Part shown: one piece after another, positions 27,748-36,723 of the stretch
How the letters are laid out: each line of letters begins with the position of its first letter
Position numbering within the stretch: the stretch's first letter is position 1
Source of the DNA: Aminobacter sp. HY435
Lineage (GTDB): Bacteria; Pseudomonadota; Alphaproteobacteria; Rhizobiales; Rhizobiaceae
NCBI RefSeq assembly: GCF_027568395.1
Contig: NZ_JANKZL010000004.1
Location: forward strand, 124,001-188,000
Length of the DNA: 64,000 nt
Reading direction: 5' to 3'
Made by a program: the position numbers and the translations under genes
The notes under the pieces: model-generated
Told to the model about the DNA's origin: nothing
Database searches by the model: none
Seen by the model: only the letters and a program-made list of their open reading frames with translations

Positions 27748-28698
27748 TCATCCGCCGGACTGCGGCAGGTCGTAATGCAGCAGCTTGTAGCAATCGCCGT
27801 TGCCGGATTTCGACCGCTCCAGAACCGGCCTGGCCATGGCGAGCCAGTCCTGCTGCGACTTGGCATCGGCTTCGATTGCGGCGACTGGCCTTAGCGCGAC
27901 AAAATCGAGACCTTTGCTGTAGAACCAGCACGCGCGGCCCAAGACCTTGCGGCTGCGCTGGCGCAAAAGGTCGGCGTCGTAAAAGATATCCAGCACCTCC
28001 TGCTTGATCCGCGCCAGCCTTTCGGGATCGCCCATCGCCATGGCGATGGGCTGGTCGCCGATCGCCTCGTGCAGGTCCTTGTAGTCGAGGGCGAGCTGGG
28101 TCGTCGCGTAGCGCAGGTCGCTCTCGTCGCGGACGATGTTGAACCACAACACCGGGTCCAGCTCATTGGCGACGAACGACGCCTCGAAATCCCTGGAGAC
28201 GTTCATCACCTCGAACTCGCCGGCGTCGACGTCGCGCTCGACCAGCAGAAGCTTGGCGACCTGGTTCGCCAGCGCCTCGCCGCTGGCGTTCACCACCCGG
28301 TTTGCCCCGCCGTCCTCGGGGTTGCGATAGGCGCCGCCATCGTCGAGCAATTCGTCGAACGCGTCGAGCGATCCGGCGATCGCCGCGCCGCGCGCCACCC
28401 GCAGCGCCAGCTTGGCATAGACCTGCTGCAGCTCAACCTCGCGCTTGCGGCGATCCTGGTAGTTTTGCTGGAAGAAGAAGATGAACAGCGACACCCCGAT
28501 GCCGATCAGGATCACGCCCAGCTGCGAGAATATGTTGCGGTAATATTCGTGCAGCTTTTCGCGATAGCGCACGTCCTCGCGCACGCTGTGCGCCACCCGA
28601 AGGTTGAAAATCAGCGAGATTATCAGCAGCCCGGCACCAACCAGGATCAGTCCGCCGATGAACAGATAGCCATGTCCGGACAAAGTGCTGAAATTCAT
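27748..28698 (-). CDS. Uncharacterised membrane protein with two N-terminal helices
   Basis: A 316-residue protein with transmembrane segments at about 10-32 and 57-78, then a mainly helical soluble region that starts with a charged QQNYQDRRKREVELQQVY coiled-coil-like stretch. The remainder, about 220 residues, has no motif I recognise. ATG 28698 is preceded by GGGAAAG and is preferred over a GTG at 28725. It converges with the DUF2778 gene (28 bp between stops) and is divergent from the CDF transporter. I do not assign a function. Confidence 0.65.
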   Translation of the reverse strand: MNFSTLSGHGYLFIGGLILVGAGLLIISLIFNLRVAHSVREDVRYREKLHEYYRNIFSQLGVILIGIGVSLFIFFFQQNYQDRRKREVELQQVYAKLALRVARGAAIAGSLDAFDELLDDGGAYRNPEDGGANRVVNASGEALANQVAKLLLVERDVDAGEFEVMNVSRDFEASFVANELDPVLWFNIVRDESDLRYATTQLALDYKDLHEAIGDQPIAMAMGDPERLARIKQEVLDIFYDADLLRQRSRKVLGRACWFYSKGLDFVALRPVAAIEADAKSQQDWLAMARPVLERSKSGNGDCYKLLHYDLPQSGG

Positions 28699-28899
28699 GC
28701 TCTTTCCCGCCTGCAGCCGCGCCACCTCGACAGACTAGTGCATGGCGCAGGCGCCACAACCCAAAATCGCATCGGTGTTTTGCGACAGACAATGGGCGCA
28801 GCAGGGAGTGGCACGACAGGCCGGCTGCCCTATACTGAACCCGACGATCCTCAGGCAGCCGCCGCCCGCCTCCAGGCTGCACCTCCAGACACCGAGCCC

Positions 28900-29817
28900 A
28901 TGCGCAACGAAACCAGCGTCCTTCGAACTTCCATCGCCATGACGCTGCTCGTCGCGGTGTTCGGCATCGTCTTCGGCATATTGTCAGGCTCGTTTTCGAT
29001 CGCCTTCGACGGCGCCTATTCGCTCGCCGATGCCAGCATGACCATCCTGGCCTTGATCGTTGCGCGCCTGATCACCGCTAATGCCAGCCACAACCGCAGG
29101 CTTCACAAGCGCTTTTCGTTGGGTTTCTGGCACCTTGAGCCCATCGTGCTCGGCCTCAACGGCATGGTCCTGATCAGCGTGTCCGTCTACGCCCTGATCA
29201 ACGCCATCAGCAGCCTGCTGTCGGGCGGCCATCAGCTCGAATTCGACTACGCCATCATCTATGCGGCCGTCACCCTCGCCGCATGCCTGACCATGGCGTT
29301 CATCGGCAGTCGCGCCAACCGCACCATCCAGTCCGATTTCGTGGCGCTGGACGTCACTGCCTGGCTGATGTCCGGCGGCATCACCGCAGCCCTGCTGATC
29401 GCCTTCATCGGCGGCAGCCTGGTCGAAGACACCCAACTGAGCTGGATTGCGCCCTATGTCGACCCGGCGGTTCTTGCGCTGGTCTGCGTGATCATCATTC
29501 CGATGCCCATCGGCACCGTTCGCCAGGCCTTCTCCGACATATTGCTGATCACGCCCGAGGCGTTGAAGGCGCATGTCGACGAGGTTTCCCGCGCCACCGT
29601 GAAGAAGCACGGCTTCGTTTCCTATCGCGCCTACGTCGCCAAGGTCGGACGCCTGATGCAGGTCGAGCTCTACTTCATCGTGCCGCCGGGCTTGCCCGCA
29701 AAAACCATCGAGGAATGGGACAGCCTGCGCGACGAGATCGGCGACGCGCTCGGCGATGAAGGTCCCGACCGCTGGCTGACGATCGCCTTCACCGCCGACA
29801 GGGAATGGGCTGAGTAG
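28900..29817 (+). CDS. Divergent CDF-type cation transporter
   Basis: A 305-residue membrane protein with six predicted helices (1-235) and a C-terminal cytoplasmic domain resembling the CDF dimerisation domain (VDEVSRATVKKHGFVSYRAYVAKVGRLMQVELYF). Helix 2 carries FDGAYSLADAS and helix 5 SDFVALDVTAWL, where standard CDF proteins have H-x-x-x-D metal sites; here the histidines are Tyr and Ala, while the aspartates remain. This fits a predicted Co/Zn/Cd transporter subgroup (COG3965-like), but metal specificity is unclear. The frame is open to 28069, inside the antisense gene; the ATG at 28900 is used. Confidence 0.75.
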   Translation: MRNETSVLRTSIAMTLLVAVFGIVFGILSGSFSIAFDGAYSLADASMTILALIVARLITANASHNRRLHKRFSLGFWHLEPIVLGLNGMVLISVSVYALINAISSLLSGGHQLEFDYAIIYAAVTLAACLTMAFIGSRANRTIQSDFVALDVTAWLMSGGITAALLIAFIGGSLVEDTQLSWIAPYVDPAVLALVCVIIIPMPIGTVRQAFSDILLITPEALKAHVDEVSRATVKKHGFVSYRAYVAKVGRLMQVELYFIVPPGLPAKTIEEWDSLRDEIGDALGDEGPDRWLTIAFTADREWAE

Positions 29818-29824
29818 CCCGCCG

Positions 29825-30586
29825 TTACGCCTTGACGCGCCAACCGGTCTTGAAGATCCACCAGATCGTGGCAAGGCAGGCGGCAAGAAACGCCAGCGTC
29901 ATGCCGAGGCTGATGCCGACATTGACGTCGGAGACGCCAAAGAAGCTCCAGCGGAAGCCGCTGACCAGGTAGACCACCGGGTTGAACAGCGACACCGTGC
30001 GCCAGAACGGCGGCAGCATGTCGATGGAATAGAAGCTGCCGCCCAGGAAGGTCAGCGGGGTGACGATCAGCAGCGGCACCAGTTGCAGCTGTTCGAAGCT
30101 GCCGGCCCAGATTCCGATGATGAAGCCGAACAGGCTGAAGGTCACCGCCGTCAGCACCAAAAACAGCAGCATCCAGACCGGATGCTGGATCTGCAGCGGC
30201 ACGAATAGGGCAGCCGTGGCCAAGATGATCAGCCCGAGGATGATCGACTTGGACGCCGCCGCCCCGACATAGGCGATGACGATCTCCAGATAGGACACTG
30301 GCGCCGACAAAAGCTCGTAGATGGTGCCGACGAATTTCGGGAAATAGATGCCGAACGACGCATTGGAGATGCTCTGGGTCAACAGCGACAGCATGATCAG
30401 GCCCGGCACGATGAAGGCGCCGTAGCTGATGCCGTTGATCTCGCTGATGCGCGAGCCGATGGCAGCGCCGAAGACGACAAAATAGAGCGAGGTCGAGATG
30501 ACGGGCGAGACGATGCTTTGCAGCAGCGTGCGCCAGGTGCGTGCCATTTCGAACAGGTAGATTGCGCGGATCGCGTAAAAATTCAT
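29825..30586 (-). CDS. ABC-2 type permease (YadH-like)
   Basis: A 253-residue ABC-2 family permease with six predicted helices; conserved features are [22 protein letters not shown], the amphipathic [15 protein letters not shown], and [16 protein letters not shown] in the last third. It pairs with the ATPase directly upstream, whose stop it overlaps as ATGA. The YadGH subgroup exports unknown substrates; NodIJ-type lipo-chitooligosaccharide exporters have the same architecture but are normally next to nod genes, which are absent here. Confidence 0.85.
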   Translation of the reverse strand: MNFYAIRAIYLFEMARTWRTLLQSIVSPVISTSLYFVVFGAAIGSRISEINGISYGAFIVPGLIMLSLLTQSISNASFGIYFPKFVGTIYELLSAPVSYLEIVIAYVGAAASKSIILGLIILATAALFVPLQIQHPVWMLLFLVLTAVTFSLFGFIIGIWAGSFEQLQLVPLLIVTPLTFLGGSFYSIDMLPPFWRTVSLFNPVVYLVSGFRWSFFGVSDVNVGISLGMTLAFLAACLATIWWIFKTGWRVKA

Positions 30587-31509
30587 CGCCGTTCACTCAC
30601 CAGATTGACGAAAATCTCTTCGAGCGAGCTCTGCTTGGTCTGCAGGTCGCGGAAGCGGATTCCGGCGTCGTTGAGATCCTTGAGCAGGGCAGTGATGCCG
30701 GTCCGCTCGCCTTGCGTGTCGTAGGTGTAGACCAGCTCGTTGCCGTCGTCAGCAAGCTCCAGCCCATGGCTCGCCAATGCCGGCGGCAGCGTTTCCAGCT
30801 GGACCTGCAACTGCAGCGTCAGCTGCTTGCGGCCAAGCTTGTGCATCAGCTCGGCCTTGTTTTCGACCAGGATGATTTCGCCATGACTGATCACGCCGAC
30901 GCGGTCGGCCATCTGCTCGGCTTCTTCGATGTAGTGCGTCGTCAGGATGATGGTGACGCCGGTCTCGCGCAGCTGCCGCACCACCTCCCACATATCGCGC
31001 CTGAGCTCGACGTCGACACCGGCAGTCGGCTCGTCAAGGAACAGGATCTGCGGTTCGTGCGACAGCGCCTTGGCAATCATCACGCGCCGCTTCATGCCGC
31101 CCGACAAGGTGATGATCTTGTCGTCCTTCTTTTCCCACAGCGACAGGTCCCTGAGCACCTTTTCGATGTGCCTGGGGTTGGCCGCCTTGCCGAACAGGCC
31201 GCGACTGAAGCTGACCGTCGCCCAGACAGTCTCGAACGCGTCGGTCGTCAGCTCCTGCGGCACAAGGCCGATGCGCGATCGCGCCGCGCGATAATCGGTG
31301 ACAATGTCGTGGCCGTCAGCCAGAACCTTGCCGGCTGAGGCATTGACGATGCCGCAGATGATGCTGATCAGCGTCGTCTTGCCGGCCCCGTTTGGGCCGA
31401 GCAATGCGAAGATTTCGCCACGGCGGATATCGAGATTGATGTCCTTGAGTGCCGAGAAACCAGACGCATAGGTCTTTGAAAGATTGGAAACGGAAATAAT
31501 CGGCTGCAT
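30583..31509 (-). CDS. ABC-2 exporter ATPase (YadG-like)
   Basis: A 308-residue ATPase: Walker [16 protein letters not shown]-loop GLVPQELT, signature [17 protein letters not shown], Walker [13 protein letters not shown] and switch histidine [17 protein letters not shown]. The C-terminal extension of about 70 residues is typical of the CcmA/NodI type. It energises the permease encoded downstream, with a 4-bp ATGA overlap. I start at ATG 31509 ([17 protein letters not shown]) rather than 31575, which would add an uncharged tail outside the fold. Confidence 0.9.
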   Translation of the reverse strand: MQPIISVSNLSKTYASGFSALKDINLDIRRGEIFALLGPNGAGKTTLISIICGIVNASAGKVLADGHDIVTDYRAARSRIGLVPQELTTDAFETVWATVSFSRGLFGKAANPRHIEKVLRDLSLWEKKDDKIITLSGGMKRRVMIAKALSHEPQILFLDEPTAGVDVELRRDMWEVVRQLRETGVTIILTTHYIEEAEQMADRVGVISHGEIILVENKAELMHKLGRKQLTLQLQVQLETLPPALASHGLELADDGNELVYTYDTQGERTGITALLKDLNDAGIRFRDLQTKQSSLEEIFVNLVSERR

Positions 31510-31719
31510 GACGATCACTTGTGGTGTGGGGGAAATGAAAAGGACACAAAGCAGCCGGCGGGGGCGATCCGGCACAAGAAGTTAGCGGAATATATGGGCT
31601 GTCATCCGTCGAACAAGGGGCCAGCCGACACCTCCTGACATTGTCGTTGTGCAGGACAGTGCAACCACCCTTGACGCTTCTCGCCTCCTCACCCAACAGT
31701 CGTTGCAGGGGAGACAACA

Positions 31720-32652
31720 ATGCCGTTCGACAGCCACATCTCGATTGCGTCTCCGACAGCAGCCCGGCTCAGCCTTTACTCACGCCAGGCCGCCACGCCG
31801 GCCAGGGCGGCGATCCAGATCAACCATGGCCTCGCCGAACATGCCGCCCGCTACGCCCGCTTCGCCGATTTCCTCGCCGCGCGCGGCTACCACGTCTACG
31901 CCCACGACCACCGTGGCCATGGCTCAACCAGCGCCACCGACGCCCCGCTCGGCCGGTTCGCAGCCAGCAACGGCGTCGATCGCGTGCTGGCCGATGTCGG
32001 CGCCGTACACGACCATATCGCCGAACAGCACCCCGGCCTGCCGGTCGTCATCTTCGGCCATTCGATGGGCGGGCTGATCACCCTCAATTACGTCCTTCGC
32101 CACTCCGGCCGGGTGGCTGCAGCCGCCATCTGGAACGCCAACTTCTCCGCCGGCGTCCTTGGCAGGCTGGCGCAGGCGATCCTCGCCTACGAGCGGTTCC
32201 GGCTGGGCTCCGACGTGCCGTCGCGCCTGCTGCCCAAGCTGACCTTTGCCGATTGGGCGAAGAAGGTGCCCGACCGCCGCACGGAGTTCGACTGGCTGTC
32301 ACGCGATGCAACCGAGGTGGACGCCTATGTCGCCGATCCCCTTTGCGGCTGGAATGCGTCGGTGTCGATGTGGAGCGCCGTCTTCGAACTGATCTTCAAT
32401 GGCGCCGACGACCGCAACTTCGCGCCCGTGCGCAAGGACCTGCCGTTCAACCTCGTGGGCGGCCAATGCGACCCGGCCACCGATGGCGGCAAGGCGGTCG
32501 AGGCCCTTGCCGCCAGGCTGCGCAGGATGGGCTTTTCGAATCTCGTTTCAACGGTTTATCCCGAGACCCGCCACGAAAGCCTCAACGAGGTGAACCGCGA
32601 CATGATCATGGCGGATTTCGCCGGCTGGCTCGAACGCCTCCCCTTGCGATAA
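31720..32652 (+). CDS. Alpha/beta hydrolase, lysophospholipase/monoglyceride lipase type
   Basis: A 310-residue serine hydrolase (Hydrolase_4, PldB-like). The oxyanion region QINHGLAEHAARYARFADFLAARGYHVYAHDHRGHGST precedes the nucleophile elbow VIFGHSMGGL with Ser115. The acid is probably the Asp in GQCDPATDGG and the base the His in PETRHESLNEVNRD. It probably hydrolyses lysophospholipids or monoacylglycerols in the cytoplasm. GGGGAGA about seven bases before the ATG supports the start. It is transcribed alone, about 100 bp before the CoA-transferase gene. Confidence 0.85.
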   Translation: MPFDSHISIASPTAARLSLYSRQAATPARAAIQINHGLAEHAARYARFADFLAARGYHVYAHDHRGHGSTSATDAPLGRFAASNGVDRVLADVGAVHDHIAEQHPGLPVVIFGHSMGGLITLNYVLRHSGRVAAAAIWNANFSAGVLGRLAQAILAYERFRLGSDVPSRLLPKLTFADWAKKVPDRRTEFDWLSRDATEVDAYVADPLCGWNASVSMWSAVFELIFNGADDRNFAPVRKDLPFNLVGGQCDPATDGGKAVEALAARLRRMGFSNLVSTVYPETRHESLNEVNRDMIMADFAGWLERLPLR

Positions 32653-32754
32653 CCAGCACCCGCTGGCCCATCGCAACGAGGTGGCGGCGGCGATGGACTC
32701 CTGATAGAGCGGGGCCCTGTTGAAGATAGCGTCCGCAATGATCCTTGGTGTCTC

Positions 32755-33930
32755 ATGAGCAATCCGCCCCTCCACGGTGTTCGCGTCATCGAACTGGCCC
32801 GCATCCTCGCCGGTCCCTGGGCCGGGCAGTTGCTCGCCGACCTCGGCGCCGACGTCATCAAGGTCGAGAATCCCGATGGCGGCGACGACACCCGCAAATG
32901 GGGTCCGCCCTTCGTCACCAGCCACGACGGCGAAAACCTCTCGGCCGCCTACTATCATTCCTGCAATCGCGGCAAGCGCTCGATCGCCATCGATTTCTCG
33001 ACGCCTGAAGGTGCGGAGATCGTACGCAAGCTGGCGGCTGACGCCGATGTCTTCATCGAGAACTTCAAGCTTGGCGGCTTGAAGAAATACGGCCTCGACT
33101 ATGACAGCCTGAGGAAGATCAACCCCAGGCTCGTCTACTGCTCGATCACCGGTTTCGGCCAGACCGGACCTTATGCCCCGCGTGCGGGCTATGATTTCAT
33201 CGTCCAGGGCATGGCCGGCCTGATGTCCATCACCGGCGAGCCCGGCCGCGAGCCGCAGAAGGCCGGCGTTGCCGTCTCCGACCTGTTCACCGGGCTTTAT
33301 TCCGTCATCGCAATTCAGGCGGCGCTGCGCCACGCCGAGGCCACTGGCCAGGGCCAGCAGATCGACATGGCGCTGTTTGACTCGCAGGTTTCGGTGCTCG
33401 CCAACCAGAACCTGAACTTCCTGGTTTCCGGCAAGGCGCCCGTCCAGATGGGCAACGCCCACATGAACATCGCGCCTTACGAGGTGCTGCCGGTGCGCGA
33501 CGGTCACTTCATCCTGGCAGTCGGCAATGACGGCCAGTTTCAGAAGTTCTGCGCAATTGTCGGCCTCGCCGACCTGCCCGCCAAGGCCGAATATGCGACC
33601 AACGCGGCGCGCGTGACCAATCGCGGTCCCTTGCGTGACATGATCGTCGAAGCCCTCAGCCGTTTCGACCGGGCCGATCTGCTCGCCAAACTCGAGGCCG
33701 CGGGTGTGCCGGCGAGCCCGATCAACACCATCGCACAGATGTTCGACGATCCGCAGGTCGCCGCGCGCGGCATGCGCATGGATCTCGACGACGGCCACGG
33801 CAATGCGCTGCCCTCGGTGCGCGCGCCGATGGTCATGTCTGAAACCCCTCTTGCATACGAACGGCCCTCGCCGCGCCTTGGCGAACACACCGCAGAAATT
33901 CTTGCCGAACTGGAGAATAACGCGAAATGA
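32755..33930 (+). CDS. CaiB/BaiF family (class III) CoA-transferase
   Basis: A 391-residue class III CoA-transferase. It begins LHGVRVIELARILAGPWAGQLLADLGADVIKVE, a diagnostic N-terminus, followed by KRSIAIDFSTPEG, DVFIENFKLGGLKKYGLDY, CSITGFGQTGPY and GQGQQIDMALFDSQ, where the Asp is the expected acyl carrier. It moves CoA between carboxylates. The downstream ThDP enzyme overlaps it by four bases, which suggests formation of an acyl-CoA and its decarboxylation or the reverse order. Oxalate degradation (Frc/Oxc) has this pairing, but neither sequence lets me assert oxalate as substrate. Confidence 0.87.
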   Translation: MSNPPLHGVRVIELARILAGPWAGQLLADLGADVIKVENPDGGDDTRKWGPPFVTSHDGENLSAAYYHSCNRGKRSIAIDFSTPEGAEIVRKLAADADVFIENFKLGGLKKYGLDYDSLRKINPRLVYCSITGFGQTGPYAPRAGYDFIVQGMAGLMSITGEPGREPQKAGVAVSDLFTGLYSVIAIQAALRHAEATGQGQQIDMALFDSQVSVLANQNLNFLVSGKAPVQMGNAHMNIAPYEVLPVRDGHFILAVGNDGQFQKFCAIVGLADLPAKAEYATNAARVTNRGPLRDMIVEALSRFDRADLLAKLEAAGVPASPINTIAQMFDDPQVAARGMRMDLDDGHGNALPSVRAPMVMSETPLAYERPSPRLGEHTAEILAELENNAK

Positions 33931-35576
33931 AGACCGGCGGACAACTGATCGTCGACGCGCTCGAGGCCAATGGCGTCGACCGCATGTATTGCGTCCCGGG
34001 CGAGTCGTATCTCGCCGTTCTCGACGCCCTGCATGATTCTGCCATCCAGAGCATTGTCTGCCGCCAGGAAGGCGGCGCGGCGATGATGGCGGACTGCTAC
34101 GGCCGCCTCACCGGCATGCCGGGCATCTGCTTCGTCACCCGCGGCCCGGGTGCGACCAACGCGTCGGCCGGCGTGCACATCGCCATGCAGGACTCCATCC
34201 CGATGATCCTGTTCATCGGCCAGGTCGCGAGCCACGCCAAGGAGCGCGAGGCCTTCCAGGAGGTCAACTACCGCCGCTTCTTCGGCGACATCGCCAAATG
34301 GGTCGTCGAGATCGACGATGCCGCCCGCATTCCGGAACTGGTCACCCGCGCCTTTTCCGTCGCCACCTCCGGCCGTCCCGGCCCTGTGGTCATCTCCCTG
34401 CCCGAGGACATGCTGACCAGCGAAGTCGAGGCCCCGGCCGCCCTGCCGGCCACCCCGGTCGAGACCCGCCCCGGCGAGGAGGAGCTATCCAAGCTCGAGG
34501 CCCTGCTCAACGGCGCGAAGAACCCCTTCGTCATCCTTGGCGGCACCCGCTGGAACGCCGAGGCGGTCGAGAAGATCAAGAAGATCTCGGAAAACTGGGC
34601 GCTGCCGGTTGGCGTGTCCTTCCGCCGGCAGATGCTGTTCGATCACCTGCACGAAAACTACGCCGGCGACGTCGGCATCGGCGTCAACCCGAAGATCGCC
34701 AAGGCGATCAAGGAGGCCGATGTCGTGCTGCTCGTCGGCGGCCGCTTCGGCGAAATGCCGTCGTCCGACTACACCCTGATCAAGAGTCCCTACCCGGACC
34801 AGAAGCTGGTCCACGTCCACGCCGATGCCGACGAGCTCGGCCGCGTCTATCGCCCGACGGTCGCCATCAACGCCACCCCCGCCGCTTTCGTTGAGGCGTT
34901 CGCCAGGCGCAAGCCGGCAGCCAGGCCGGCATGGGCCGAGGCCACCAAGGCGCTGCACGCGGCCTATCTCGAATGGTCGACCCCACCGCTCGCCGGCCCC
35001 GGCGCCGTGCAGATGGGCCCGATCATGAACTGGCTCGAAAAAGTGCTGCCCGAGGACGCCATCCTCACCAACGGCGCTGGCAACTACGCCACCTGGGTCC
35101 ACCGTTTCCACCGCTTCCGCCGCTTCGCAACGCAGGGTGCGCCGACGTCGGGCTCGATGGGCTACGGAACGCCTGCGGCGGTTGCCGCCAAGGGCATCTT
35201 CCCCGATCGCGAAGTCGTGGCGTTCGCCGGCGACGGCTGCTTCCTGATGAACGGCCAGGAATTCGCCACCGCCGTGCAATACAACCTCCCGATCATCGTC
35301 ATCGTCGTCAACAACGGTATCTACGGCACCATCCGCATGCACCAGGAGCGCGAATATCCTGGCCGCGTCGAAGCGACCGGGCTGAAGAACCCCGACTTCG
35401 CCGCCCTCGCCCGCGCCTATGGCGGACACGGTGAAACTGTGCGCGAGACCGACGAGTTCGCCGCCGCCTTCGAGCGCGCCCGCGCAAGCCGCAAGCCTTC
35501 GATCATCGAGATCAAGCTCGATCCGGAGGCGATCACGCCGACACGCACGCTGAGCGACATCAGGGACAAGCGCTGA
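33927..35576 (+). CDS. Thiamine diphosphate-dependent enzyme, acetolactate synthase-like
   Basis: A 549-residue ThDP enzyme with the standard three domains: N-terminal PYR domain (1 to about 170), central domain (about 190-320) and PP domain (about 360-540). The cofactor-activating Glu is in SIVCRQEGGAAMMADCYGRLTG; the ThDP-Mg motif is GDGCFLMNGQEFATAVQYNLP followed by VNNGIYG. The family includes acetolactate synthase, oxalyl-CoA decarboxylase, glyoxylate carboligase and others. The ATGA overlap with the CoA-transferase makes a decarboxylase or ligase acting on a CoA-linked or related acid plausible. No regulatory subunit lies nearby, which argues against IlvB. Confidence 0.82.
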   Translation: MKTGGQLIVDALEANGVDRMYCVPGESYLAVLDALHDSAIQSIVCRQEGGAAMMADCYGRLTGMPGICFVTRGPGATNASAGVHIAMQDSIPMILFIGQVASHAKEREAFQEVNYRRFFGDIAKWVVEIDDAARIPELVTRAFSVATSGRPGPVVISLPEDMLTSEVEAPAALPATPVETRPGEEELSKLEALLNGAKNPFVILGGTRWNAEAVEKIKKISENWALPVGVSFRRQMLFDHLHENYAGDVGIGVNPKIAKAIKEADVVLLVGGRFGEMPSSDYTLIKSPYPDQKLVHVHADADELGRVYRPTVAINATPAAFVEAFARRKPAARPAWAEATKALHAAYLEWSTPPLAGPGAVQMGPIMNWLEKVLPEDAILTNGAGNYATWVHRFHRFRRFATQGAPTSGSMGYGTPAAVAAKGIFPDREVVAFAGDGCFLMNGQEFATAVQYNLPIIVIVVNNGIYGTIRMHQEREYPGRVEATGLKNPDFAALARAYGGHGETVRETDEFAAAFERARASRKPSIIEIKLDPEAITPTRTLSDIRDKR

Positions 35577-35680
35577 CCGCTGCAGTCGCGGCGACATTGC
35601 AGTCGTGGCAAATGCGCTTCTTTGATGCTATTGAGGCGGCGCATTTCCCGCAATGATCAGACATTTCCCCAGGCAAGCTG

Positions 35681-36397
35681 ATGATTTCAATCGTCATTCC
35701 GTGCAAGAACGAAGCCGAGAACCTGCCGATCCTGGTCGGCGAGGTGCATCAGGCGATGGCTGGCCGCGACTATGAGGTGATCGTCGTCGACGACGGCTCG
35801 ACCGATCGCACCGCCGACGTGCTGGCCGAACTTGCCCGCACCGCTGGCCGCCTGCGCCATGTCCGCCATAGCCACTCGGCCGGGCAGAGTGCGGCGGTGC
35901 GTTCAGGCGTATTCGCAGCCAGGGGCGCGATCGTCGTCACCATGGACGGCGACGGCCAGAACGACCCGTCCTACCTGCCCAAGCTCGCCGACGCGCTCCT
36001 CGCCGCTGGCCCTGCGATCGGCATCGCTGCCGGCCAGCGCCTCAAGCGCACCGACACCAAGCTCAAGCAATTGTCGTCGCGCTTCGCCAACGGGCTGCGC
36101 GAAATGATCCTGCGCGACGGCACGCGCGACTCCGGTTGCGGCCTCAAGGCCGTTCACACCAGCCTCTTTAGGCAATTGCCCTATTTCGACGGCTGGCACC
36201 GCTACCTGCCCGCGCTCGTCATCCGCGAAGGACGCGGCGTCGTCCATGTCGATGTGGTCGATCGCTCGCGCATCCACGGCAAATCCAACTATGGCATCCT
36301 CGACCGCGGCCTGCGCGGCATCCTCGACCTCACGGGCGTGTGGTGGCTGCGCCGCCGCCGCAAGGTCGTGCCAACAGTCACGGAGCTTGGCCAATGA
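35681..36397 (+). CDS. GT2 family glycosyltransferase, polyprenyl-phosphate sugar synthase type
   Basis: A 238-residue GT-A enzyme similar to dolichol-phosphate mannose synthase and ArnC. Motifs are SIVIPCKNEAENL, VIVVDDGSTDRT, VTMDGDGQNDP with the DxD metal site, and YLPALVIREGRGVVHVDV. Unlike ArnC it lacks the two C-terminal membrane helices. It probably transfers a sugar from a nucleotide donor to undecaprenyl or longer polyprenyl phosphate on the cytoplasmic face. Its stop overlaps the next gene as ATGA, and a lipid A-type transferase follows, resembling rhizobial galacturonate transfer systems (RgtE type), which is an inference. Confidence 0.85.
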   Translation: MISIVIPCKNEAENLPILVGEVHQAMAGRDYEVIVVDDGSTDRTADVLAELARTAGRLRHVRHSHSAGQSAAVRSGVFAARGAIVVTMDGDGQNDPSYLPKLADALLAAGPAIGIAAGQRLKRTDTKLKQLSSRFANGLREMILRDGTRDSGCGLKAVHTSLFRQLPYFDGWHRYLPALVIREGRGVVHVDVVDRSRIHGKSNYGILDRGLRGILDLTGVWWLRRRRKVVPTVTELGQ

Positions 36398-36723
36398 ACC
36401 TGATTTCCGAACTCGGAACCTGGTTGCACGACGTTTTCATCGCGCAGTTCGACGGCTGGATCCTGCTCGGCTTTGTCGCGCAAGGCTTCTTCACCATGCG
36501 CTTTGTCGTCCAGTGGCTCGCTTCCGAGCGTGCCAAGCGTTCGGTGGTGCCGATCGCCTTCTGGTTCTTCTCGCTCGGCGGCGGCGCCCTGCTGCTGATC
36601 TATGCCATCAAGCGCCAGGATCCGGTCTTCATCGCCGGCCAGGGGCTCGGCCTGTTCATCTACATCCGCAATCTCTGGCTGATCGCCAATGAGCGGCGCG
36701 CCGCCATGTCCGAAACCGAGTGA
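36394..36723 (+). CDS. LAB_N domain small membrane protein
   Basis: A 109-residue protein with three hydrophobic segments and the lipid A biosynthesis N-terminal (LAB_N) domain: LLGFVAQGFFTMRFVVQWLASERAKRSVVPIAFWFFSLGGG is the hallmark. Such stand-alone domains occur between GT2 and ArnT-like genes and may help flip or position the polyprenyl-phosphate sugar. No biochemical role is established. It overlaps both neighbours by four bases (ATGA at 36394 and 36720), so the three are one coupled operon. The frame opens at 36340 but the overlap sets the start. Confidence 0.83.
   Translation: MNLISELGTWLHDVFIAQFDGWILLGFVAQGFFTMRFVVQWLASERAKRSVVPIAFWFFSLGGGALLLIYAIKRQDPVFIAGQGLGLFIYIRNLWLIANERRAAMSETE

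Noticed and set aside
29825-31509. NodIJ-type nodulation factor exporter
   Set aside because: The ATPase and permease share the architecture, but no nod genes are nearby and YadGH-like systems fit equally.
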